Origin: Leptofilum sp050292445 | GTDB taxonomy: Bacteria; Chloroflexota; Anaerolineae; Promineifilales; Promineifilaceae | Assembly (NCBI GenBank): GCA_050292445.1 | Contig: JBNKLQ010000084.1 | Coordinates: forward strand, 1 to 21,845 | Reading direction: 5' to 3' | Length of the DNA stretch: 21,845 nucleotides | Part shown: positions 13,729-20,932 of the stretch, piece by piece | Layout of the letters: every line of letters starts with the position of its first letter | Numbering within the stretch: the first letter of the stretch is position 1 | Position numbers and translations under genes: made by a program | Notes under the pieces: model-generated | The model's database searches: none | Told to the model about the DNA's origin: nothing | The model's input: the letters and a program-made list of their open reading frames with translations, nothing else

Positions 13729-14371
13729 TGCTGGCCCGTGCCTCTTCCCCAGCAGGGTACGCTTGCAGCCAAACATGATACATGCGCTGCCCTACGGTGA
13801 TGTAGGTGGCGGCCGCTAAAATAATCAGGGCCACATCGGGCAAATTGAAAAAGAGAAAGCCAATCATGACAAAATACCGCTCGACGCGGCTAGCGATGCC
13901 CACTTTACAATCGTACCCCAGCGCCTCAGCCCTGGCGCGGGCATAGCTCACCATAATTGAGCCAGTAATCGCCAGATAAGCGATGCCCAGCATCATGGCA
14001 TTTTCCTGGCGCATGTAAAACAAAATAAAACCGCCAAACAGAATGATTTCTGCTAGACGGTCCAGCGTGGAGTCGAGAAAGGCACCAAAACCACCCTGCT
14101 TGCGACCTAATTTACGGGCCAGTGCACCATCAAAGGCGTCCAACGGGGCAATAAAGAAAATCGCCACTGCGGCCCAGGTCATTTGGCCCTCAGCAATCAG
14201 CCAGGCAAATAAAAAATGTGCCAACATGCCAACAACGGTCAACCCATCCGGTGAAAAGCGGTAACGCGCCAAATACGTTACCACCGGATCAATAATGAAT
14301 TTAGTGTTCGCCCGCATAAAGTCAGTTAATGTTTTTCGTTCTTTTACTGGGGGAACAGTTTTTGTATCCAT
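13721..14371 (-). CDS. CDP-alcohol phosphatidyltransferase family membrane protein
   Basis: 216 residues. The family motif D-x2-D-G-x2-A-R-x8-G-x3-D-x3-D is complete: Asp78, Asp81, Gly82, Ala85, Arg86, Gly96 (shifted by one), Asp100 and Asp104 in LDAFDGALARKLGR and GAFLDSTLD. Several membrane helices follow. It makes a phospholipid head-group linkage by displacing CMP from CDP-diacylglycerol (or a CDP-alcohol); phosphatidylglycerol-phosphate or phosphatidylinositol-phosphate synthase are the main options. The next gene, lgt, uses phosphatidylglycerol, which fits a PG-type product, but the sequence alone does not decide. Confidence 0.85.
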   Translation of the reverse strand: MDTKTVPPVKERKTLTDFMRANTKFIIDPVVTYLARYRFSPDGLTVVGMLAHFLFAWLIAEGQMTWAAVAIFFIAPLDAFDGALARKLGRKQGGFGAFLDSTLDRLAEIILFGGFILFYMRQENAMMLGIAYLAITGSIMVSYARARAEALGYDCKVGIASRVERYFVMIGFLFFNLPDVALIILAAATYITVGQRMYHVWLQAYPAGEEARASNE

Positions 14372-14417
14372 AGATGCTCACATCGTCCCAACAATCCGGA
14401 CATTTTCTCTTTTTATC

Positions 14418-14470
14418 ATTTCCCCGGAAACTGTTTAAGAGCTTGGCTATTGGAGAGTTTCCGGGGAAAT
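14418..14470. repeat. Perfect 15-bp inverted repeat between the hydrolase and the phosphatidyltransferase genes
   Basis: ATTTCCCCGGAAACT at 14418-14432 pairs perfectly with 14456-14470 around a 23-base loop. It lies about 95 bases past the hydrolase stop and 47 bases before the next ATG on the - strand. There is no U-tract on the - strand side, so a simple intrinsic terminator is unlikely. It could be another palindromic element or a regulatory hairpin. The remainder of the 193-base gap shows nothing else. Confidence 0.6.
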
Positions 14471-14564
14471 ATTAGTTGCTTTATTTACGTTTACTGCTTT
14501 CAGCAGCAGTCGGATGCTATCTAAACTGTGGATTGCTGTCAAGCAAGGCACATCTGCCCCAAAT

Positions 14565-15824
14565 CTACCAACCATCCAGGCGGAAGCCTAACCAGGGCAC
14601 CTGCATTTCAGCGTAGCTCATGCCACCATGCCGCCCAATCATTTTGTGTGCCTTGGGCCGCTCAGCTTCGCTAAACAGCGTATGCCCGCCGCGCATGATA
14701 ACCACCACATCCCCCATTCGGTCCGCGACGTTGGCGGCGAATGGTTCTGGCCCAAAGAGTCCTGCGTGAAGCGCTTTTTGGGTGGAAACGGCCGTCATCG
14801 CCTCGCCTAAATTTGTATTGATGTAATCAATGGCAGCCTGATGGCAACCATGTTTGGTGTACAAATAGAGGACGCGCGGTTCACCCGTAGGCCGCATAAA
14901 CAACATTTGCTCCAGCTGTGGGTGCTCAGACAGGAAGATTTGCTGCGAAAGCGGCGTCAGCGCTTGCCCATGATCGGCCACAATGAAGAAAGCGGTGTCT
15001 TGCCGGGCGGCGTCGGTCAGGGCATCTAGAAACTCAGTTTGCAGCTGGTAGAAAATAGCGCGAACCTCGGCGGAAACGGCCGTTCCCTGCCAGGTGTGAT
15101 AATGACTCAACGTATCAATCGACGGCCAGTAGGCATTGATAAACAGCTGTTCGCCCGCCCGCTTATCGAGTAGTTCCCGCATCTGCACCAGCATGTCGGC
15201 AAAGCTCATCACGCCAAACGATTCTGCCACGCCGCGCCCGTGCATCTTGCTCAACACGGAATCGACAATTTCGTACCCCTTAAAGGCAAAGGTGGGAATA
15301 TCGGCAGCGGCTAGCTGCTCGCCTACGCCTGGATGCTGCAAAAAAGTTTTGGGATCAAGTCCGGCATCGACCAAGGCATCCCGTGCTTTGAAAAACAGCG
15401 GCGAAAAATCGAGCATGCCGGCAGAAACGGCAAATTCGGGGAAGAACATGCGCAACCCCACCAGGCCATGTTGTGCCGGTGCTGAACCGGTCCATAGGCT
15501 GCTGAGTGCGGCCACAGTGGTGGAAGGAAAAATAGAAGTTAGTTGGCCAGTGATGGTGGCTTTGTGGGAAACGGCCGTAAGCAACTCTTGCCTTGCCTGA
15601 AATAAATTCAAGCCAAATCCATCCAATGTCAGCAGTACCACCCGCTTCACATCACCCAAAGGCTGCCACAATGGTTCTGGCAAGGCAGACAGCCCACGAA
15701 GCCGTATGCCGAGCAGTTGCGCCACCGTCGCGGGCACATTGGCAATCGATCCATTATCATAATTGGGTAAACAAAACTCATCTGCCACGGGCAGATTTAA
15801 CTTCTCGGTATCGACCATGTTCAT
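14565..15824 (-). CDS. Alkaline-phosphatase-superfamily hydrolase (nucleotide pyrophosphatase/phosphodiesterase type)
   Basis: 419 residues from the ATG at 15824; a TTG one codon upstream and an ATG at 15818 are alternatives. The two-metal site is visible: Asp68 in LLTLDGFG, nucleophile Thr103 in FPSTTVAALSSLWTG, His119 in APAQHG, Asp237 and His241 in SIDTLSHYH, Asp284-His285 in VADHGQ, and a late His in IGRHGGM. This is the type I phosphodiesterase layout. No signal peptide or membrane segment is seen, so it is probably cytosolic. The substrate is unknown. Three ACGGCCGT sites each encode TAV. The gene diverges from the AIM24-family gene, with about 100 bases between. Confidence 0.88.
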   Translation of the reverse strand: MNMVDTEKLNLPVADEFCLPNYDNGSIANVPATVAQLLGIRLRGLSALPEPLWQPLGDVKRVVLLTLDGFGLNLFQARQELLTAVSHKATITGQLTSIFPSTTVAALSSLWTGSAPAQHGLVGLRMFFPEFAVSAGMLDFSPLFFKARDALVDAGLDPKTFLQHPGVGEQLAAADIPTFAFKGYEIVDSVLSKMHGRGVAESFGVMSFADMLVQMRELLDKRAGEQLFINAYWPSIDTLSHYHTWQGTAVSAEVRAIFYQLQTEFLDALTDAARQDTAFFIVADHGQALTPLSQQIFLSEHPQLEQMLFMRPTGEPRVLYLYTKHGCHQAAIDYINTNLGEAMTAVSTQKALHAGLFGPEPFAANVADRMGDVVVIMRGGHTLFSEAERPKAHKMIGRHGGMSYAEMQVPWLGFRLDGW

Positions 15825-15850
15825 CAAATCACTCTTTTACCTTTCAGATT

Positions 15851-15859
15851 TGCTATAAT
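15851..15859 (+). promoter_or_regulatory. Extended -10 promoter for the AIM24-family gene
   Basis: TGCTATAAT at 15851-15859 is a TGn-extended consensus -10. No good -35 lies upstream, which extended -10 promoters tolerate. It is 63 bases upstream of the gene's ATG and is the only + strand gene it could serve. Confidence 0.55.
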
Positions 15860-15922
15860 TTTAGGCAGCAAAATCATTTTGTACAGAAACAATTAATTGG
15901 CTCATCAATAAGGAGTTTCAAG

Positions 15923-16606
15923 ATGCGTTACGAAATAAACGGCACAACCTTACAAACCCTAGACGTTTACCTGGACAACGGCGAAGCCCTCTTCACCGAG
16001 TCTGGTGGCATGGCCTGGATGAAAGGAAATGTCGAAATGTCTACGAACACGCGCGGCGGTTTGCTCAAAGGACTCGCCCGGAGTCTCTCTGGCGAATCCC
16101 TCTTTCTGACCACATACACCTGCAAAGGGGGCCAAAGCATGGTTACCTTTACCCCGGAGGCGCCAGGCTCCATCGTCCCCGTCCCATTGGGCAGTGGCGA
16201 GAGCCGCATTTGCCAAAAAGATGCCTTCATGGTGGCCGAGGATTCTGTTACGCTGGAAATACATTTCCGACGCAAGCTGGGCAGCGGGCTGTTCGGCGGT
16301 GAAGGATTCATTCTGCAAAAAGTGACCGGCCCCGGCCTGGCCTGGGTAGAAATTGCTGGCGAAGTACGCGAATATTCCTTGCAACCCGGTGAAACCATGC
16401 AGGTTGATCCGGGCCATATTGCCATGTACGAACCATCGGTCAACTATGATATTCAACGTGTTAAGGGCGTCAAGAATATGCTATTCGGTGGCGAAGGGCT
16501 TTTCCTGGCTTCGCTGACTGGCCCCGGCCGCATTTGGCTGCAAAGCTTGCCGCTGTCTAATCTGGCTTCCAAATTGATGCAATATATGCCTATCAAGACG
16601 AGTTGA
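15923..16606 (+). CDS. AIM24/TIGR00266-family protein
   Basis: 227 residues from the ATG at 15923, chosen because AAGGAG stands 7 bases upstream and family members start with a similar short strand; an open frame extends back to 15593 but runs into the opposite gene. AIM24 proteins are beta-rich with internal repeats, and here LFGGEGFILQKVTGPG (123-138) and LFGGEGLFLASLTGPG (187-202) are near-identical repeats, with a weaker third version LSGESLFLTTYTCKGG (55-70). Mitochondrial AIM24 affects inner-membrane organisation; the bacterial role is unsettled. No signal peptide. It is the sole + strand gene, convergent with the F0 operon, and they share a terminator. Confidence 0.88.
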   Translation: MRYEINGTTLQTLDVYLDNGEALFTESGGMAWMKGNVEMSTNTRGGLLKGLARSLSGESLFLTTYTCKGGQSMVTFTPEAPGSIVPVPLGSGESRICQKDAFMVAEDSVTLEIHFRRKLGSGLFGGEGFILQKVTGPGLAWVEIAGEVREYSLQPGETMQVDPGHIAMYEPSVNYDIQRVKGVKNMLFGGEGLFLASLTGPGRIWLQSLPLSNLASKLMQYMPIKTS

Positions 16607-16616
16607 CACAATCAAG

Positions 16617-16647
16617 AAAAAAGCCAGGGAAAACCCTGGCTTTTTTT
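16617..16647. terminator. Bidirectional intrinsic terminator between the AIM24-family gene and atpF
   Basis: The stem GCCAGGG/CCCTGGC (16623-16629 and 16634-16640) with an AAAA loop is flanked by six A's on the left and seven T's on the right, so it works from either side. It starts 11 bases past the AIM24 stop and ends the F0 operon on the - strand. An ACGGCCGT site lies next to it at 16662. Confidence 0.92.
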
Positions 16648-16752
16648 CGGCTTATTAAGTTACGGCCGTTTCTCAACGACCTGTTTCGCGCAGCTACAAA
16701 CAACGCCGCACACTTCTCACACCTTAACGAGGGTTGTCCTCAAAAAGAGTGC

Positions 16753-17457
16753 TTATTGCAAAGAATCACGCATGGCAGTCATACGGGAAGCAACGCTGCT
16801 ATCCACAACCTTGTCCCCTGCACGTACAATCAGACCACCTAAGATACTAGGATTCACCTTAAAGGTTACCTGCTCCAAATTCAGCGCCTTCTTTACTTCT
16901 GCCTGCTCAGCATCTGTTAAAGGCACAGCGCTGGTAACTTCACCAGACGCGCCAGACAAAGTTGCTGCATCTGCCGGAACCTTGGCAAAGAAGTCAGCAA
17001 TAATAGCCCGCTGACGGCTCTCATCCATAGATTCACCAACCAGCTTGTTCGCTGCTGCAATAGCGATTGAAGCAATCTGCCCACGGGCACCGGCCATAAT
17101 CGCATTCCGTTCTTCTTCAGCCTCTTCCCGTGCTGCGGCCACAATTTCTGCAGCTTCCTGTTTGGCCTGCGCCTGGATGCTGTTAGCCGTTTCCTCAGCC
17201 TGAGCCGTGGCATCAATACGCTGCTGAGCCGCTTCAGCTCGTGCCGCATCCATGATCTTTTTGGCCTCTGCATCAGCACTGTCGCGAGCAATGGCAGCCT
17301 GCCGGGCATCTTCTAAACCTTTAGCAATCTTTGTTTTCCGCTCTTCCAAATTGTTGATGATGGGGTTATACAAATAACCACGCAAAACCATAAACAAAAT
17401 GATGAAGAGAAGAATCTGCATCAAGATGTAGCCTAAATTAATACCTAATGCGTCCAT
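16753..17457 (-). CDS. atpF: ATP synthase F0 subunit b fused to the C-terminal part of subunit delta
   Basis: 234 residues, against about 160 for a normal subunit b. Residues 8-30 are the single membrane helix (YILMQILLFIILFMVLRGYL), 31-150 the long Ala/Glu/Arg-rich coiled-coil stalk, and 155-165 a junction. Residues about 166-234 match the C-terminal end of delta: TSAVPLTDAEQAEVKKAL, PSILGGLIVRAGDKVVDSSV and the closing MTAMRDSLQ. The N-terminal helical domain of delta that contacts alpha is absent. It forms the peripheral stalk anchoring F1 to F0. GGAGAG precedes the ATG at 17457. It is the last gene of the operon; a bidirectional terminator follows, with no separate atpH or F1 gene. Confidence 0.92.
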   Translation of the reverse strand: MDALGINLGYILMQILLFIILFMVLRGYLYNPIINNLEERKTKIAKGLEDARQAAIARDSADAEAKKIMDAARAEAAQQRIDATAQAEETANSIQAQAKQEAAEIVAAAREEAEEERNAIMAGARGQIASIAIAAANKLVGESMDESRQRAIIADFFAKVPADAATLSGASGEVTSAVPLTDAEQAEVKKALNLEQVTFKVNPSILGGLIVRAGDKVVDSSVASRMTAMRDSLQ

Positions 17458-17514
17458 TTATATTCTCTCCTAATCCATCCTTGTCTTTGTAACAGGCAAT
17501 GAATCTTCCAATTA

Positions 17515-17763
17515 TTAAGCAACAAAGATCAGAATCAGGGCGACAACCAGAGCATAAATAGCTACCGCTTCCGCCAGAGCCACACCCAAAATCATGTTAC
17601 CCGTAATTGTACCGGCCGCATCTGGGTTCCGAGCAATACCCTGTACAGCCCCACCCACAACAATACCCACACCGGCACCGGCACCAATAGCACCTGTCAT
17701 GGCCAAACCTGCACCAAGAAACTTCAGACCTTCAGCAATTGCTTCAGCTGCTGCTAAATCCAT
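17515..17763 (-). CDS. atpE: ATP synthase F0 subunit c
   Basis: 82 residues forming a helical hairpin with a Gly/Ala-rich first helix (GAIGAGAGVGIVVGGAV), the polar loop ARNP at 43-46, and the ion-binding Glu65 in the second helix (ALAEAVAIYALV). The Na+-specific pattern (Gln at about 32 and Ser/Thr after the Glu) is absent, so proton coupling is likely. GGAGG lies 9 bases upstream of the ATG. The gene is separated from atpB by an unusually long 156-base gap with a hairpin, and lies 57 bases before atpF. Confidence 0.97.
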   Translation of the reverse strand: MDLAAAEAIAEGLKFLGAGLAMTGAIGAGAGVGIVVGGAVQGIARNPDAAGTITGNMILGVALAEAVAIYALVVALILIFVA

Positions 17764-17853
17764 GATGTATATCCTCCAAACGTGTTTGTGTTTTTTACTT
17801 TAATTAAATGGCTTATTAAGCCGTCGTTTATAAAATTATTTTCAGATTCAGAC

Positions 17854-17905
17854 CCTAAGGGTTTCCCTTTTGAGTCAATTAATTTCTAAATACTAAACCC
17901 TTAGG
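17854..17905 (-). promoter_or_regulatory. Hairpin in the atpB-atpE intercistronic region
   Basis: CCTAAGGGTTT at 17854-17864 is the perfect complement of 17895-17905 (11-bp stem, 30-base loop). A smaller GGCTTA/TAAGCC hairpin lies at 17810-17822. There is no U-tract after the large stem, so it is probably an RNA stability or processing element, which could help raise subunit c expression, rather than a terminator. Confidence 0.5.
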
Positions 17906-17919
17906 CTCCCAACCTGGAG

Positions 17920-19011
17920 CTAGTGCTCCTCACCATGATGCGATTCTGTAGCACCCTTCATAAAGGTTAAGGTTAACAAGGCAAATACCACACCTTGCAA
18001 CAAACCCACACCAAATTCAAGATGCCAGAACAACAAGTTTGCAATTGGCAGTAGTGAAGCAATCACAAATAGCAAAACCTGCCCGGCAAAGATGTTACCC
18101 AAAAGCCGGAAGGCAAACGAGACTATCTTGAAGATTTCACTGATGAACTCCAGAAGCCCCACACCAATGTCCATAATGGCCAGCGGGTTTTTGGCAATTT
18201 CATCACCCTTGCCGGAATAGAAGGGGAAGAATTTATACCAATACTTCCCACCTTGCGCCTTCATGCCATAGTATTGTGTCATGACAACCGAAATAATGGC
18301 TAGAGCCAGTGTGAAGTTCAGATCGGTTGCGGCCGCACGAACATACGGCACAATCGTCCAGTCAGCTGCTTCAGGGTTCTTACCTGTTGGCGCATGATGA
18401 ATTTCTTCACCCAAGGGAGCTTCTTCATCCGCTTGGCTACCAGCCAACAAGAAAGGCCAGGAACGCAACCCTAAACTATTCGCTTCCAGGGCCGCTTCTT
18501 CAATTTGCTCAGCTTCTTCGCCTTCAAGATGGTGGCCAGTTTCCAATTCAGCTGCATGAAGAGCCAACTCACCGGAAGTTTCCCATTTACCAATAGCGTC
18601 TACACCGGGAACTAATTCCATCCAGTTTGCAATGACAATCCATAAAATGAAGGTCATAAAGAAGGGGAAGAAAGTCTTGGCCCATTTACCAACGGAACCT
18701 TCCACATAGCCATAAGCCAACTCAATGATCATTTCAATGAAGTTGTAGAAACCAGTGGGGACTTCTTCGGCCGTTCGGGAACGAGCTCTAGCAGCGAAGG
18801 CAATAATCAGCACAATAATCGCTGCCAACACTGAACCAATGAACGTGTTGGTAATACCAGCTGCAAACCATCCATTGAGAAACTCTCGACCCTCTGACCA
18901 GCGAAAAACAACCTCACCCGGCAACTGAATAACGGGCAGAACAGGGGGAGCAACAAACTGGAGAACAATAAGTCCCACCAGACAAAGGTAGATCCAGTAC
19001 CGTTTTTTCAT
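17920..19011 (-). CDS. atpB: ATP synthase F0 subunit a with an acidic insertion
   Basis: 363 residues, against about 240-270 usual. An N-terminal membrane helix (about 5-28), helix 58-75, helix 113-130 (FFPFFMTFILWIVIANWMEL) and the conserved C-terminal pair are seen. The essential Arg is Arg302 in FRLLGNIFAGQVLL, with the supporting RAAATDLNFTLALA at 225-238. Residues about 143-218, between WMELVPGV and RAAATDLN, are an extra hydrophilic stretch with 18 Asp/Glu and five His. By the E. coli topology this loop would lie on the outer (proton-entry) side. The start overlaps the atpZ stop by 4 bases (ATGA). Confidence 0.95.
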   Translation of the reverse strand: MKKRYWIYLCLVGLIVLQFVAPPVLPVIQLPGEVVFRWSEGREFLNGWFAAGITNTFIGSVLAAIIVLIIAFAARARSRTAEEVPTGFYNFIEMIIELAYGYVEGSVGKWAKTFFPFFMTFILWIVIANWMELVPGVDAIGKWETSGELALHAAELETGHHLEGEEAEQIEEAALEANSLGLRSWPFLLAGSQADEEAPLGEEIHHAPTGKNPEAADWTIVPYVRAAATDLNFTLALAIISVVMTQYYGMKAQGGKYWYKFFPFYSGKGDEIAKNPLAIMDIGVGLLEFISEIFKIVSFAFRLLGNIFAGQVLLFVIASLLPIANLLFWHLEFGVGLLQGVVFALLTLTFMKGATESHHGEEH

Positions 19012-19271
19012 ACCTTATTTTCTTCCTCCGTAGAAGAGGTACTCGTCAATTGACGTTGTGCACGCATAGCGACCCGCATTGTCAAATACAAGACAAGTGG
19101 GAAACTACCTAATATGAACAACACTGTAAATATTTGAGTACCCAGGAATTCGTTAAGTAACAAGCCTGCGCCCAGAGCAAGACCAATAATGAGGACAGAG
19201 ACACAACCAACTTGACTTACGACAAGTGCCACAGTGGTAGGGACACTGGTTTGTTGTTTATCTTGTTTCAA
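19008..19271 (-). CDS. atpZ: AtpZ/AtpI-like small membrane protein of the F0 operon
   Basis: 87 residues from a TTG at 19271, with GAGG 5 bases upstream. Two membrane helices (about 13-39 and 45-65) and a charged C-terminal tail fit the ATPase gene 1 / AtpZ family, which assists c-ring assembly or acts as an ion carrier early in atp operons. Its position as first gene, overlapping atpB by 4 bases, supports this. The sequence is too short for certainty between AtpZ and AtpI; the length fits AtpZ better. Confidence 0.72.
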   Translation of the reverse strand: MKQDKQQTSVPTTVALVVSQVGCVSVLIIGLALGAGLLLNEFLGTQIFTVLFILGSFPLVLYLTMRVAMRAQRQLTSTSSTEEENKV

Positions 19272-19301
19272 AATGCCTCATTTATGAGCGCGAGTTTGCG
19301 C

Positions 19302-19329
19302 ATTATATCACAATTAAAACGGCGGGCAA
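19302..19329 (-). promoter_or_regulatory. Promoter of the F0 operon
   Basis: On the - strand TATAAT (19307-19302) is preceded directly by TGA, giving an extended -10, with TTGCCC (19329-19324) as a -35 at 16 bases. It lies 31 bases upstream of the atpZ start and in the 83-base gap after nuoN, so the F0 genes can be transcribed apart from nuo. Confidence 0.6.
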
Positions 19330-19354
19330 CGGAAAATTTATTGTTTTGCCAGGG

Positions 19355-20932
19355 TTATCCGCCAATACCAACCAGAGAGAAGAAGGCAACGGCCGCTTCT
19401 CGCGTCCACTCAAAAGCAGGCCCGGCAAAAACACCCAGGTAAATAATACCCAGGGTGGATAAACCAAGTCCCACCCAGGCACCCCGAGACACCGGAATGG
19501 CCACTTCTTCCTGATCCGAGTCATACAAATACATATACTTAATAATGCCAAGATAGTAGTACAAGGCTACAAACGCATTCAAAATGCCAATCAGCGCCAA
19601 CCACCAGTAACCTGCATCCACGGCCGCTCTAAAGACAAAGAACTTACCCAAAAAGCCAGCCGTCGGGGGAATACCACCCAACGACAGCAGGGCAAACAGC
19701 ATGACCAAAGCCAGATAAGGCGAACGCTTATTTAGGCCGTAGAAATCTTCCATCTGCTCCGATTTGGAAACATTGCTAATCACAATAATGACCCCAAAAG
19801 CGGCAACGTTGGTGAAAGCATACATGAGCAAGTAGAACATCGTGGCCCCAGAGCCGTCGGGGGTTAAAGTCACCAGGCCGATCATGGCGTAACCTGCCTG
19901 GGCCACACTGGAATAAGCCAGCATACGCTTAATGTTGCGCTGGTAGATGGCCGCAAAGTTACCAATGGTCATCGTGATGATGCACATGGAAACCAGCATA
20001 GGCCACCAGGCACTACCTTGCCCCGGCTGCCCCAAACTGCCCGGCGTAAAGCTCAACATGCCAGAGGTGAAAACACGCATGAAAACGGCAAAACCGGCCG
20101 CTTTAGAAGCAGTCGAAACAAAGGCCGTAAACGGCGTTGGGCTGCCTTCATACACATCTGGTGTCCAGAAGTGGAAGGGCACGGCCGAAATCTTAAAGCC
20201 AAAGCCCACAATGAGCATCGCCGCCGCAATCAGCAGCACAGCATTAATATTCTGCACATCGGCAAGCATTGCCACATTCCCAGCCGCATCTGCAGCGGAG
20301 GGAACCTGAACTACCATGCTACCAATGATGTATAAATTCGTTTGCCCCGTCAAACCATAAATCAGACTCATGCCATAGAGCATAAGCCCGGTGGCAAAGG
20401 CACCATAGACAAAATATTTCATCCCAGCTTCTGGTGAGCGCTCCTCATTCTTGAGGAAGCCAGCCAAAACATAAGAGGAGATACTGGCCATTTCCAGACC
20501 GATGTACAGCATGATCAAATCGGCAGAAGCAGCCATCAGACTGAAGCCCATCGTGGCCATAATCAGCAGCGCAAAAAACTCAACTGCTTGCAGCCGCTTC
20601 ACATCCAGCGAAATCAAGCTAGTGGTCATTAACGATGCCAGGAAGATAACGCGGAAAACTAACGTAATAAGATCATGCCTGATCATACCGCCCCAGATAA
20701 GGGATTGGCTTAAATCTCGGCTTAACTCACCATTTGGCTCGCCAGCAAAGAACCACAGGCCCAGGGTCAGCAGTAAAATGATGAGAGCACCCCAGCCCGT
20801 CATCAGGCCAACGCCGCGCTGCTTATCAGACGGCAGCGCGCGGCTGTACACCTGAATGGCGACGAGTAAAATGGCCAGAGCAATTTCTGGCGCAAGGGCC
20901 AGATACCAGGAAAGTGTTGGTTCTATGCTCAC
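19355..20932 (-). CDS. nuoN: NADH-quinone oxidoreductase subunit N
   Basis: 525 residues with about 14 membrane helices. Subunit N landmarks: YIGLEMASISSYVLAG, FGFKISAVPFHFWTPDVYEG with the key Lys and HFW, SKAAGFAVFMR, and RNIKRMLAYSSVAQAGYAMIG. It is one of the three antiporter-like proton-pumping subunits of complex I. The GTG start at 20932 directly abuts the nuoM stop (TAA at 20933-20935), so they are translationally coupled. It is the last nuo gene here. Only the conserved core lacks any ACGGCCGT site. Confidence 0.97.
   Translation of the reverse strand: MSIEPTLSWYLALAPEIALAILLVAIQVYSRALPSDKQRGVGLMTGWGALIILLLTLGLWFFAGEPNGELSRDLSQSLIWGGMIRHDLITLVFRVIFLASLMTTSLISLDVKRLQAVEFFALLIMATMGFSLMAASADLIMLYIGLEMASISSYVLAGFLKNEERSPEAGMKYFVYGAFATGLMLYGMSLIYGLTGQTNLYIIGSMVVQVPSAADAAGNVAMLADVQNINAVLLIAAAMLIVGFGFKISAVPFHFWTPDVYEGSPTPFTAFVSTASKAAGFAVFMRVFTSGMLSFTPGSLGQPGQGSAWWPMLVSMCIITMTIGNFAAIYQRNIKRMLAYSSVAQAGYAMIGLVTLTPDGSGATMFYLLMYAFTNVAAFGVIIVISNVSKSEQMEDFYGLNKRSPYLALVMLFALLSLGGIPPTAGFLGKFFVFRAAVDAGYWWLALIGILNAFVALYYYLGIIKYMYLYDSDQEEVAIPVSRGAWVGLGLSTLGIIYLGVFAGPAFEWTREAAVAFFSLVGIGG

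Noticed and set aside
13729..13776. Longer Lgt start at 13776
   Set aside because: It would overlap the previous gene by 56 bases and adds a Cys/Arg-rich segment with no family match; ATG 13728 gives a usual short overlap.
15593..15922. N-terminal extension of the AIM24-family protein by 110 residues
   Set aside because: It overlaps the start of the divergent hydrolase, its composition is unlike the family, and a good ribosome binding site precedes 15923.
17515..17763. Na+-coupled subunit c
   Set aside because: The Gln at about position 32 and the Ser/Thr next to the ion-binding Glu are not present, so proton coupling is the simpler reading.
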